A DNA stretch of 64,000 bases from SAR202 cluster bacterium bin87 (GTDB taxonomy: Bacteria > Chloroflexota > Dehalococcoidia > Lucifugimonadales > UBA3495), in contig MPNC01000003.1 in NCBI GenBank assembly GCA_002238825.1, positions 448,732 to 512,731 of the forward strand. The letters run 5' to 3'. The position numbers were made by a program, and so were the translations under genes. Positions 7,960-15,070 of this stretch are shown here, piece by piece. Below the pieces are notes generated by a model. That model did not search any database and had not been told where the DNA came from. It saw only the letters and a list, made by a program, of their open reading frames with translations. Within the stretch, counting starts at the first letter, position 1. Each line of letters starts with the position of its first letter.

Positions 7960-8147
7960 TATGCACCTCGCAGGGAAGAGCGCCGAGAAGCCGGCAGGCT
8001 CGTCGGATCAGGGTGTCGCAATTTTGTGCGGGGCGGCCGACGTTGTCAACTGGATCGTACGGAGCAATCAGTCCCGTTCGTGCTGGATTTGATGGTAAAA
8101 TTGCCGCCGTTCAAATTATGGCTAATTCATCCGCGAGTTAACAACAA

Positions 8148-9452
8148 ATGCAGGCCCAAATCGCCAAGCCGATACCCCAAATACTTCGGGTTTCCAACTT
8201 TGTACAGGAGTTTTCGTTGCCACTGATACTGGGCGCGGTACTGGGTTTGGTCGCCGCCAACGTCAACCAACACTGGTACGAGTGGCTGATCGAGTTCAAT
8301 CCGTTCGGTGGGCATGCTTCGGTATTCGGTCATGAGATGACCCTTCATTTCATGGTCAACGGCATGTTCATGTGCCTGTTCTTCGGGATCGCCACCAAGG
8401 AAATCACCGAGTCGACGCTGCCGGGCGGGGTGCTCAACCCGCTGCGCCGGGCCATCAACCCGCTGGCCGGCACCCTGGGCGGGGTCTTCGGACCCGTCGG
8501 GATGTACTTTGCGCTGACGTGGATCATCTACGGTGGCACCGACGACTTCTCGGCGGTGGCCAACGGGTGGGCCATCCCCACCGCCACCGACATCGCCCTG
8601 GCGTGGCTGGTGGCAAGGGTGGTGTTCGGACCGTTGCATCCGGCGGTGAATTTCCTGCTTCTGCTGGCGGTGGCCGATGACGCCATCGGACTCGTCATTA
8701 TTGCCGTTTTCTACCCTGACCCCCACCATCCGGTGGAACCCATCTGGCTGCTCTTCGTCGTGGGTGGCATGGCCGTCACGTACATCATTCGCCGTTTCCG
8801 CGTCCGGTGGTGGCCCGTGTACATCCTGGCCGGGGGAGCGCTGTCCTGGGTCGGCCTGGCCAAGGCCGGCGTGGAGCCGGCCCTGGCGCTGGCGCCCATC
8901 GTACCGTTCATGCCCTATGGCGGCCACAGCGAGGAACCGCATGCGGAGGATGCACACGACCACGGCGCCGAGGCGGCCCCTCACCCCCACGCCATCGAGC
9001 ACACTGGCCACGGCGTGCTGGAGCAGTTTGAGCATCAGCTCAAGCCCTTTGTGGACTACGGCCTGCTGGTCTTCGCCTTTGCCAATGCCGGCGTGGCCTT
9101 CTCCAGCATAGGATGGGTCACGATGATGGTGCTGGCGTCGTTGATCGTCGGCAAGGCCATCGGCGTCACGCTGTTCTCCTGGGTGGCGTCCCTGATGGGC
9201 TTCCCGCTGCCGACGGGGATGGGAGTGAGGCACCTGGTAGTGACCGGAGTGATCGCGGGATTGGGGCTTACGGTGGCGCTGTTTGTGGCCGGAAAGGCGT
9301 TTCCCGGCGACTCACCGTTCCAGGAGCCGGGTAAGATGGGAGCAGTGTTGAGCATCGGCGCCGCCCTGGTGGCATACATTCTGGGCAAGGTATTGCACGT
9401 GCGCCAGGAAGGCCTGAGGTCCAGGCTGGTTCTCCCATGGAGACGCGGCTGA
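8148..9452 (+). CDS. nhaA: Na+/H+ antiporter NhaA, with His/Asp-rich loop
   Basis: The 434-aa membrane protein exports Na+ for H+. MFMCLFFGIATKEI, ATDIALAWLVARVVFG and the ion-binding Asp pair in LLAVADDAIGLVII (about residues 177-178) are NhaA signatures, and about 11-12 hydrophobic helices are visible. Between helices, about residues 257-290 form an unusual loop rich in His, Glu and Asp. An in-frame TAA lies 9 bases before ATG 8148 and no ribosome site is visible, so this start is fixed although weak. Confidence 0.93.
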   Translation: MQAQIAKPIPQILRVSNFVQEFSLPLILGAVLGLVAANVNQHWYEWLIEFNPFGGHASVFGHEMTLHFMVNGMFMCLFFGIATKEITESTLPGGVLNPLRRAINPLAGTLGGVFGPVGMYFALTWIIYGGTDDFSAVANGWAIPTATDIALAWLVARVVFGPLHPAVNFLLLLAVADDAIGLVIIAVFYPDPHHPVEPIWLLFVVGGMAVTYIIRRFRVRWWPVYILAGGALSWVGLAKAGVEPALALAPIVPFMPYGGHSEEPHAEDAHDHGAEAAPHPHAIEHTGHGVLEQFEHQLKPFVDYGLLVFAFANAGVAFSSIGWVTMMVLASLIVGKAIGVTLFSWVASLMGFPLPTGMGVRHLVVTGVIAGLGLTVALFVAGKAFPGDSPFQEPGKMGAVLSIGAALVAYILGKVLHVRQEGLRSRLVLPWRRG

Positions 9453-9542
9453 CGGCGGCCGAAAGGTCGCCGCGACAGCCAGCCCAAGGACGGACTGCTC
9501 AACCAACCGTCCCAAGACCAACCTTCCCAAGGAGGAATACCG

Positions 9543-9836
9543 ATGGCATTGATTGGCGTACTGACCCATCACTGGGCGAAGGATGACCGGGTGGAGGAGG
9601 CGAAGGCACTCCTCGACCGCAACGGCGTGGCGCAGAGCAAAGCGCCGGGCTTCGGCGCGCGTCACACCTTCATCTCGCTGGGCGATCCCACCAAGATCTC
9701 GACCCTGGTCACCTGGGATAGCAACGAGATTTACGACGTGTGGCGAGCCAGCCCTGAACGCGCCGTCGCCATGGCCGGCGCGGAAGAACTGTGGTCCCGC
9801 CCTCCGGAGTCCGAGCGCTTCGAGATGCAGGACTGA
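9543..9836 (+). CDS. small protein, possible dimeric alpha/beta-barrel (ABM-like)
   Basis: The 97-aa protein follows a strong AAGGAGGA ribosome site. It begins MALIGVLTHHWAKDDRVEE, followed by a helix and a strand-rich part (TFISLGDPTKISTLVTW), then EIYDVWRASPERA, a pattern like antibiotic-biosynthesis-monooxygenase folds used in small oxygenases and sensors. No catalytic residues can be named. It stands alone between nhaA and a convergent gene. Confidence 0.6.
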   Translation: MALIGVLTHHWAKDDRVEEAKALLDRNGVAQSKAPGFGARHTFISLGDPTKISTLVTWDSNEIYDVWRASPERAVAMAGAEELWSRPPESERFEMQD

Positions 9837-9854
9837 CCCTGGGTTAGGGCGGGT

Positions 9855-10841
9855 TCACCCTCGGGATAGCAGCGCGTCCGGGTTGACGAGCCCATCCAGC
9901 AAGTCGGCCATCCGCTCCGCCTTGTGCCGCGCGTGGGGCACGATGGCGCCCATCAGGTCTCCAACGGCGTCGGCGGTAGCCACGGTGCCCTGATCCACCA
10001 GGAGCATCGGCACGTTCTTCTTGGCCGCTTCGACCCGGATGTATTCCGTGGGCCGGGAGCCGCCGGTGAGTACCAGGCATCGGGTGTCCTGCATCAGGGA
10101 TGCCATCTGGATGTCGGGCCGTTCGGCGCGGGTGATCACCGCCTGGTGATCGTGGCGCCCGAAATAGCCGGCGCCGGAGTCCATGATGTTGCCGCCGATG
10201 AGGAACCGGTCGATCCATTCGTCACCGTTGTCCGGCTCCAGTTCCCAACGGCCGCCCAGGTTGGATTGCAGTTGGTCCAGGTTGAGCGACAACATTGGCC
10301 GATCTTCCGGTAGCGCGCCGATCACCGGCAGTCCGGCGGCCGACAGTTCGGAAAGGAGCGACGCGACGCGCTGGGCCCGATATCGGGGCGTTTGATTGAT
10401 GATCACGCCGGCAAGGCGGGGTCCGAGCGTGGCTACGGCGCTGGAAACGCCCACCGACGACAGGTCAGGCTCGTACCCGAAGATTGCCAACACACGAGCA
10501 TCCAGTCGCTCCGCCAAACCAGAGACGATGGGTGAAGCCGCGCCGGGACCGGTGGCAGGGTTGGCCACCTCAGCGAGCACGTGATCGCTGATGCCGGTCA
10601 ATGAACGCACCGCGCTGGCCGCGGAGTCGAGGCCGGCGTCGTCTTCGGAGGATGCCACGGCGCTCCCGCCACGGAAATGTTGCGCGAAGTAGATCGCATC
10701 CGCGTCGGTGCGTCCGGCCGGCGATACCGGCTTGCATACGGATGCCCTGACGCCCGACCGGGCAATGAGAGTCGCTACGCCCGTGGCAACGGAAGTCTTG
10801 CCGGCGCCGGGTTGATGAGAGGCTACGAGGAGGACAGACAT
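9855..10841 (-). CDS. P-loop / DRTGG-domain protein (Pta N-terminal-like)
   Basis: The 328-aa protein resembles the non-catalytic N-terminal half of long phosphotransacetylases (COG0857). A BioD-like P-loop lies at residues 8-18 (ASHQPGAGKTS), INQTPRYRAQRV lies in the middle, and a DRTGG domain with LMQDTRCLVLTGGSRPTEYI is at the C-terminal end. The phosphotransacetylase catalytic domain is missing. DRTGG domains are thought to sense nucleotides. It is the last gene of the operon starting at 13183. Confidence 0.75.
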   Translation of the reverse strand: MSVLLVASHQPGAGKTSVATGVATLIARSGVRASVCKPVSPAGRTDADAIYFAQHFRGGSAVASSEDDAGLDSAASAVRSLTGISDHVLAEVANPATGPGAASPIVSGLAERLDARVLAIFGYEPDLSSVGVSSAVATLGPRLAGVIINQTPRYRAQRVASLLSELSAAGLPVIGALPEDRPMLSLNLDQLQSNLGGRWELEPDNGDEWIDRFLIGGNIMDSGAGYFGRHDHQAVITRAERPDIQMASLMQDTRCLVLTGGSRPTEYIRVEAAKKNVPMLLVDQGTVATADAVGDLMGAIVPHARHKAERMADLLDGLVNPDALLSRG

Positions 10842-10867
10842 AAGGCGACCGGCCGGATCAGGCGCGG

Positions 10868-11569
10868 CTAGTAATCATCCACCCGGTTCTCGATGAAGTT
10901 GGGGTCAAAACCGGGCGGGAAGTTGGTGGTGTCATCCCACTTGCCCATGGTCATGTCGCAGCGGTGCAGGCTGGCCTGGTCGAAATTGGCGCCGCGCATG
11001 TCGGTCATGATCCACATCGAGTCGCGGATCTTGGCGGAGGTAAAATCGGCCCCGCTCAAGATTGCGCGGCTCACATCGGCTCCGTTCAGGTTCGCGCCCT
11101 GCCAGTTGGAGTTGGTCAGGTTGGCGGAACGCAGGTCGACCTCGATGGCGGTGACCTGGCTGCAGTCGGCGTCGGTCAGGTCGGTGTTGAGGAACGAAGC
11201 CCGATTGAGGCGAGACCACTGCAGGACGGCCTCGTGCATGTTGGACTGCTTGAGGTCGGCCCAGAACAGGTTGACGTTGCGCAGGATGGTCATCGCCATC
11301 TGCGCTGAGGCCAGGGTCGCGCCGTAGAGGTCGGCGCCCGTGAAATCCGCGGCGCGCAGGTCGCAGCGGGACAGGTTGGCCCGGGTCAGGCGGGAGTCCG
11401 CCAGGGACGCGCCTCTAAGGTCGGCATCCCGCAGGTCCACACCCGCCAAATCCTGTCCCGACAGGTCGGCGGCGCGCAGGTCGAGATGCACGTCGGGGTT
11501 TGCGGAACGCCATGCCGCCAGGGCATCTTTACCGGCGGTGACGGCGGCTACGTGATCGGCATTGGCCAT
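10868..11569 (-). CDS. pentapeptide-repeat protein
   Basis: The 233-aa protein consists mainly of A(D/N)LxX repeats from about residue 30 to 205, for example DLRDADLRGASLADSRLTRA, and should fold as a right-handed quadrilateral beta-helix. It closes with WDDTTNFPPGFDP, a common end of such proteins. No membrane segment is present. Functions in this family range from gyrase protection to scaffolding, and none can be chosen here. Its ATG directly abuts the stop of the selenoprotein candidate. Confidence 0.9.
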   Translation of the reverse strand: MANADHVAAVTAGKDALAAWRSANPDVHLDLRAADLSGQDLAGVDLRDADLRGASLADSRLTRANLSRCDLRAADFTGADLYGATLASAQMAMTILRNVNLFWADLKQSNMHEAVLQWSRLNRASFLNTDLTDADCSQVTAIEVDLRSANLTNSNWQGANLNGADVSRAILSGADFTSAKIRDSMWIMTDMRGANFDQASLHRCDMTMGKWDDTTNFPPGFDPNFIENRVDDY

Positions 11570-11887
11570 CTAAGCATTTCTCGCTGCGGCGATCTCATCC
11601 TCGACGTCGAAGACGCGCTCGGCGACCACCATCTTGAGCTCGTTGACCTTGCTGTAGCCCGGGTACTCGTCGCCGTCTTCGTCGAAGCGGTCGAAAATCT
11701 TGTCGCCGTCCAGGTAGATTTCGAGGCGTCCCTTGTCGGCGGGAGTGAGCTTGATCGCGATATCACCGGCGTTTTGGGAGCGCCAGAATTCGGTCGCCAG
11801 CCACGTGGCGAGGCCGTGGTAGCCTCAAGGCACGCAGTAGACGATGTCGACTTCAACTTTGCCGAACTCGGACCTGGTCATTGTCAT
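11570..11887 (-). CDS. SelW/Rdx-family selenoprotein with CVPU motif (TGA read as Sec)
   Basis: From ATG 11887 (GGAG upstream) the frame reads VEVDIVYCVP, then TGA at 11827-11825, then GYHGLATWLATEF and ends with TAG at 11572-11570: 105 residues with selenocysteine at 21. Cys18-Val-Pro-Sec21 is the CxxU redox motif of the Rdx (SelW/SelT/SelH) family, and LTPADKGRLEIYLDGDKIFD and EYPGYSKVNELK match the rest of the fold. A hairpin begins one base after the TGA (11822-11819 and 11819-11815 side against 11805-11796), as expected for a bacterial SECIS. The gene lies in an operon, abutting the pentapeptide gene. A plain nonsense mutation of a CxxC protein is the alternative. Confidence 0.8.
11796..11824 (-). 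promoter_or_regulatory. candidate bacterial SECIS hairpin
   Basis: Directly after the TGA, GCUA-CCACG can pair with CGUGG-(C)-UGGC, giving 9 pairs including one U-G, one bulged C and a 9-base loop GCCUCGCCA. Bacterial SECIS elements lie within the coding region shortly after the UGA and bind SelB; their sequence is poorly conserved, so this is a structural suggestion only. Confidence 0.4.
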
Positions 11888-11959
11888 TGTGGTTGCTCCA
11901 ATCTTCGAAAACGTTCGTGTCGGATTACGATGCCCGGCCTTGAACCGATTCAATCAGCT

Positions 11960-12316
11960 TTACAGTCTCTCGAGCAGACGGATGAAATCCGCCATCTGCC
12001 CTTTGCCGTGGCGGATTTCATCACTGTTCGGCGGCCAGCCATAGAATCGTGAATGAAACGAGCTTGCCGATGTGTAGTATGTGTACAGAAGCGGTGGGGC
12101 GCCCTCGTCGTCAATCAAGCGCATCACGGTATCAGCCAAGGCGTTGTGCGATCCGTGAAACCAACCTCTACGCTCGGCAACGGCTTTAATGGCATGGGCG
12201 GCCGCTCCCCACAGCTTGTTGCTGGCCTCCTCAAGCTCGCCGCGCTCGACTTCGTCGTCCACCAGATCGAGAAAATGCCAGCTCCGTTCAGCGTGATAGT
12301 CGACAGTGGTGGTCAT
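11960..12316 (-). CDS. PaREP1-like helical protein
   Basis: The 118-aa protein contains EASNKLWGAAAHAIKAVAERR (residues about 30-50), the signature shared with the archaeal PaREP1/PaREP8 family as I recall it, followed by a second helical half with SSFHSRFYGWPPNSDEI. It has no membrane segment. It is the intact paralogue of the interrupted gene at 5925-6296. It lies between the MaoC pair and the selenoprotein candidate, in the same operon. Function unknown; the shape recalls HEPN proteins, but no RxxxxH motif is seen. Confidence 0.7.
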   Translation of the reverse strand: MTTTVDYHAERSWHFLDLVDDEVERGELEEASNKLWGAAAHAIKAVAERRGWFHGSHNALADTVMRLIDDEGAPPLLYTYYTSASSFHSRFYGWPPNSDEIRHGKGQMADFIRLLERL

Positions 12317-12353
12317 GGCAGGTTCTCAGGATAGAGCGAAGTGGTCGGACGGG

Positions 12354-12776
12354 CTAGCCGACGCGGGCGCTGGCCTGGCCGACGGCGGTCTTGTCGCCGT
12401 TCTGGTTCTCGCAGTAGACGTCCACCGTGACCAGCGTGGTGCCGTCGTCCTGCGGCTCGCGGCTGTTGACCTGCCCGTGGACACTGACGGTGTCGCCGTG
12501 CTTCACCGGGCGCAGGAACTTGAGGTTCACGTTGCCGGATCGGTGGAAGTCGTCGGCGCCGATGAACTTCCGCATGGCCTCGGTGCAAAAGGCGATGCTC
12601 ATGCGGCCGGAGGCGATGGCGTAGGTGGTGCCGAGGCGCTTGGACGCCAGTTCAGGGTCGTTGTGGATGTTGGACCGGTTGAGGATCCCGCAGGCCTCAA
12701 ACTGGTTGATGACATCCTGGGTGATGTGCTTGGTGATGACGGGGAGAGTTTCGCTGTCTAGCCTTGGGGATGCCAT
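12354..12776 (-). CDS. MaoC-like hot-dog hydratase subunit
   Basis: The 140-aa protein has the MaoC pattern: TTYAIASGRMSIAFCTEAMRK around the central helix, then GNVNLKFLRPVKHGDTVSVH and a GTTLVTVDVYCENQNG strand. MaoC folds hydrate enoyl-CoA or related thioesters. It overlaps the preceding hot-dog gene by 19 bases, so the two probably form a heterodimer. The substrate is not apparent. Confidence 0.8.
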   Translation of the reverse strand: MASPRLDSETLPVITKHITQDVINQFEACGILNRSNIHNDPELASKRLGTTYAIASGRMSIAFCTEAMRKFIGADDFHRSGNVNLKFLRPVKHGDTVSVHGQVNSREPQDDGTTLVTVDVYCENQNGDKTAVGQASARVG

Positions 12777-13183
12777 TTCTTGCCCAACTCCTCGGGTTTC
12801 TTGATCTGGTAGGTGCGCATCTTCTCGATGAGCCGGCCGTCTTCGTCGGTGGCCGTAGCCTCGATGACGAGGTAGGGCTTCTCGCGGCGAACGAACTTGT
12901 CGTGGATTCGGCCGGTGACGCTGATCTTCTTGCCGGGGACCGGCGGGTTGAAGAGGTCAACCTCGTTGCCCGCGTTGATGCTGCCGGTCTGGTCGTCGTA
13001 GGCGAGGGCCAGCGACGTGGCGTCGTGCTTGACGGCGATGGTGGGGAAAACGGCGTCGGGGTCGTCCACGGCGCGGCGGTAAATATCCACCATCTCCTGG
13101 GTCAGAACGTACTCGTAGGAACCCAGTTCCTCACCCACCTCGACCTCGTTGTAATCGAAGAGAGGCAGTTCTTGTTCGGCCAT
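12758..13183 (-). CDS. MaoC/FAS1-like dehydratase N-terminal-type protein
   Basis: The 141-aa protein begins with FDYNEVEVGEELGSYEYVLT and continues AVFPTIAVKHDATSLA and NEVDLFNPPVPGKKISVTGR, the usual form of the substrate-binding half of two-part MaoC hydratases. ATG 13183 follows GGGAGTG. It is the first gene of a minus-strand operon that reaches 9855 (MaoC pair, PaREP1-like, selenoprotein candidate, pentapeptide, DRTGG). Confidence 0.8.
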   Translation of the reverse strand: MAEQELPLFDYNEVEVGEELGSYEYVLTQEMVDIYRRAVDDPDAVFPTIAVKHDATSLALAYDDQTGSINAGNEVDLFNPPVPGKKISVTGRIHDKFVRREKPYLVIEATATDEDGRLIEKMRTYQIKKPEELGKKWHPQG

Positions 13184-13284
13184 AATGGGACACTCCCAAT
13201 ATCGTTTGCTGGTGCGGCACTAACGATACCGCAGGGCGCAACGGGCGTCAATCGGCGCGCTCATGCGTACCGACTTTCGCAAAT

Positions 13285-13538
13285 CGTCAGAATCAAGATT
13301 TGAGGATTTGCAGGATTGGGGCCGTCCGATGGGAGGGGGCCCCAATCCTGCAAATCCAAAGCCTTTCCAAAGTGGTTTTTGTCATTGCGAGCGCAGCGCG
13401 GCAATCTCGCTCCGGGGACATGACCCATACGGGAAAGCCTTGTTGCATCGACGGGATTGCCACGTCGCCCCGCTCTTCGCAATGACTTTGGGAAGGCCCT
13501 GCTGCAAACCCCAAAGCTTGAAAATCCTGATTCTGACG
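13285..13538. repeat. palindromic repeat family C, copy 1, interrupted by MITE B
   Basis: The ends CGTCAGAATCAAGATTT and AAAATCCTGATTCTGACG are inverted repeats, with an inner pair around GGATTTGCAGGATTGGGG. Without the inserted 145-bp MITE and its duplicated 9 bp, the element would be about 100 bp, close to the 95-bp uninterrupted copy at 56029-56123. No coding potential is seen. Confidence 0.8.
13357..13501. mobile_element. MITE family B, copy 1 (145 bp), inside repeat C
   Basis: The left end reads CAAAGCCTTTCCAAAGT and the right end ACTTTGGGAAGGCCCTG. CTGCAAATC (13348-13356) and CTGCAAACC (13502-13510) flank it as a 9-bp duplication with one mismatch. The interior is nearly identical to the copy at 50185-50329, which has exactly the same length. 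It carries the common core palindrome (GTCATTGCGAGCGCAGCGC). Confidence 0.85.
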
Positions 13539-13725
13539 TTTCCCCTCCGCAAGCTGGGTACGCGCGGGAGGGCGCACCGCGCGGGTGAGCCCATGTCCCA
13601 ACCGATGAAGGGCAAACTCGTGCAGGCGTCCCATCCCCCTGCTCAAACGCCCGGGGATTGGACGCCTGCTGAATTGTCTGCCCGAGTTAGCCGGGAAGAC
13701 GGAGGCGCCGGGATTGGCGACGTCC

Positions 13726-14046
13726 TCAGGTCGCGCGCTTATCGTAGAGAACGACCAGGTTTCCCTTCGAGGCTTCGTGACCTTTCATGATGTGCCCGGT
13801 GAAGAGCAGGCCCTTGTTCAAGGCTGTAAGGGTTTCGAAGCTGGCTGACGCCAATTCCGCAGCAGACAGAACGGCCGGATTGAATATGAACACCCGGTTG
13901 ACTTGCCCGGTACCCAGCCGGCCCCGTTTGGATACGTAGCGCATCTCCGCGGCGTCCTGCGACGCGACGCCAAAGGTCCTGGATAATTCCAGGATCAACT
14001 CTCGCGAAAGTTCCTGGACCTGTTTGCCGAATGGCCATAGTTTCAT
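13726..14046 (-). CDS. uncharacterised 106-aa protein
   Basis: The product follows a GGAGAAAAG ribosome site. It is soluble, opening MKLWPFGKQVQELSRELILE and ending in the strand-like GNLVVLYDKRAT. Possible pattern: an N-terminal helix and a mixed alpha/beta remainder with FIFNPAVLSAAELAS. I recognise no family. A 13-bp hairpin lies in the gap to the preceding zinc-ribbon gene, suggesting that expression of the two is partly separated. Confidence 0.55.
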   Translation of the reverse strand: MKLWPFGKQVQELSRELILELSRTFGVASQDAAEMRYVSKRGRLGTGQVNRVFIFNPAVLSAAELASASFETLTALNKGLLFTGHIMKGHEASKGNLVVLYDKRAT

Positions 14047-14078
14047 TGCTTTTCTCCAGTCTGTGCGCCGGGATTTGA

Positions 14079-14109
14079 AGAGGGGAGGCGCATTTCGCGC
14101 CTCCCCTCT
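14079..14109 (-). terminator. 13-bp GC-rich hairpin between two minus-strand genes
   Basis: AGAGGGGAGGCGC (14079-14091) pairs perfectly with GCGCCTCCCCTCT (14097-14109) around a 5-base loop. It directly follows the stop of the zinc-ribbon gene. No T-run follows on the minus strand, so it may be a processing or stabilising hairpin rather than a full terminator. Confidence 0.5.
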
Positions 14110-14121
14110 CCGTTTGGGATC

Positions 14122-14448
14122 CTAGTACCTGCCGGTGTTGGCTGGTGTGCCCTGTTGTCTGAAGCAGTCGCTGCAGTACACGGGGCGGTCGCCCCGGGGA
14201 CGGAAGGGAACCATGGTGTCCAGTCCGCATTGTGCGCAAACGGCCGGATGCATTTCACGGCCACCCCGGTCGGACCCGCCGCCGAAGCCATCGTCGTTGC
14301 GTTGGGCTCGCCTCGCCTGGCGGCAGGACGGGCAGCGCTTGGGCTCGTTGGTGTAGCCCTTCTCGGCGTGGTACGCCTGATCGTCAGCGCTGAAGGTGAA
14401 GGGTTGGCCGCACTCGGTGCAGGAGAGGATCCGGTCCTGGTAGGTCAT
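14122..14448 (-). CDS. zinc-ribbon protein with several CxxC pairs
   Basis: The 108-aa protein has CTECG at residues 10-14, CPSCRQARRAQR around 39-50, CAQCG near 71 and CSDCF near 92, enough for two zinc sites. The first half follows the probable zinc-ribbon (zf-trcl) pattern with FTFSADDQAYHAEKGY; the last part resembles the VYCSDCFRQ ribbon common in uncultured bacteria. A Gly/Arg-rich linker joins them. The role is unknown, perhaps nucleic-acid binding. Confidence 0.75.
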   Translation of the reverse strand: MTYQDRILSCTECGQPFTFSADDQAYHAEKGYTNEPKRCPSCRQARRAQRNDDGFGGGSDRGGREMHPAVCAQCGLDTMVPFRPRGDRPVYCSDCFRQQGTPANTGRY

Positions 14449-14680
14449 TCGTTACCCCTTTTGATGAATAGTTGACAAGTATACTGGGCCACCGAGGTAA
14501 GAACCGCAAAGGGACAGGTGAGGCCCAGAGGGGAACTGACGAGGAACCGAAGTGTGAGCCTGGCTGCAAGAGAGCGGCCGGGGGAACTCAGAGTACCGCC
14601 ACGCATACAGGGTACCACAGAACCCCGACCATGAATGCGCCGGACCGGCCAGGCAGGGCCGGTATAAAGTCGTTTCATCC

Positions 14681-14856
14681 GCTCATGGTGAGCCCGTTGA
14701 ACGCTCATGGTGAGCCCGTTGAACGCTCATGGTGAGCCCGTTGAACGCTCATGGTGAGCCCGTCGAACGCTCATGGTGAGCCCGTCGAACGCTCATGGTG
14801 AGCCCGTCGAACGCTCATGGTGAGCCCGTCGAACGCTCATGGTGAGCCCGTCGAAC
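14681..14856. repeat. tandem array of eight 22-bp units
   Basis: Eight uninterrupted copies of GCTCATGGTGAGCCCGTYGAAC run head to tail. The first three have T and the last five C at the variable base; otherwise they are identical. No spacers occur, so it is not CRISPR. The unit resembles one arm of the dispersed sequence seen as TTCGACAAGCTCAGGATGAGCGG just downstream (about 14882-14905), at 33368-33463 and near 37036-37060. The remaining 14449-15070 gap shows no gene. Confidence 0.9.
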
Positions 14857-15070
14857 CATCCACCGATTTGCCAGAATCATCCTTCGACAAGCTCAGGATG
14901 AGCGGTAAAAGGGCTATAAGGCGACTTTGCACCGGCCCTGCGGCTCCGAGCCAGCTCCGACCGCTACGCACGGTCTCGCGGAACCCGAAGCTTGGGCACT
15001 TTGTTGTAGAATTGGCCGTCACTTAATCCCTGGCCGCACCCTGCACGGGCGGCCCGCACCGGAGGAGCCC

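Noticed and set aside
8088..8126. Promoter for nhaA
   Set aside because: TTGATG is present, but no box at proper spacing matches the -10 consensus well enough to list.
11815..11827. Simple stem GAGGC-GCCTC starting within the TGA as the SECIS
   Set aside because: It uses the TGA bases themselves and is short; the 9-pair hairpin just after the codon is a better candidate.
11548..11856. A 102-codon minus-strand frame across the selenoprotein region
   Set aside because: Its product is Ser/Thr/Arg-rich low-complexity sequence without a family; the frame containing TGA gives a recognisable Rdx protein with a ribosome site.
13593..13790. A decayed copy of the ThDP enzyme start
   Set aside because: About 30 bases (around ATGTCCCAACCGATGAAGGG) resemble the start region at 15065-15090, but the similarity ends there and the frame runs into a real gene on the other strand.
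14681..14856. CRISPR array
   Set aside because: The 22-bp units follow each other without spacers and no cas gene is present.
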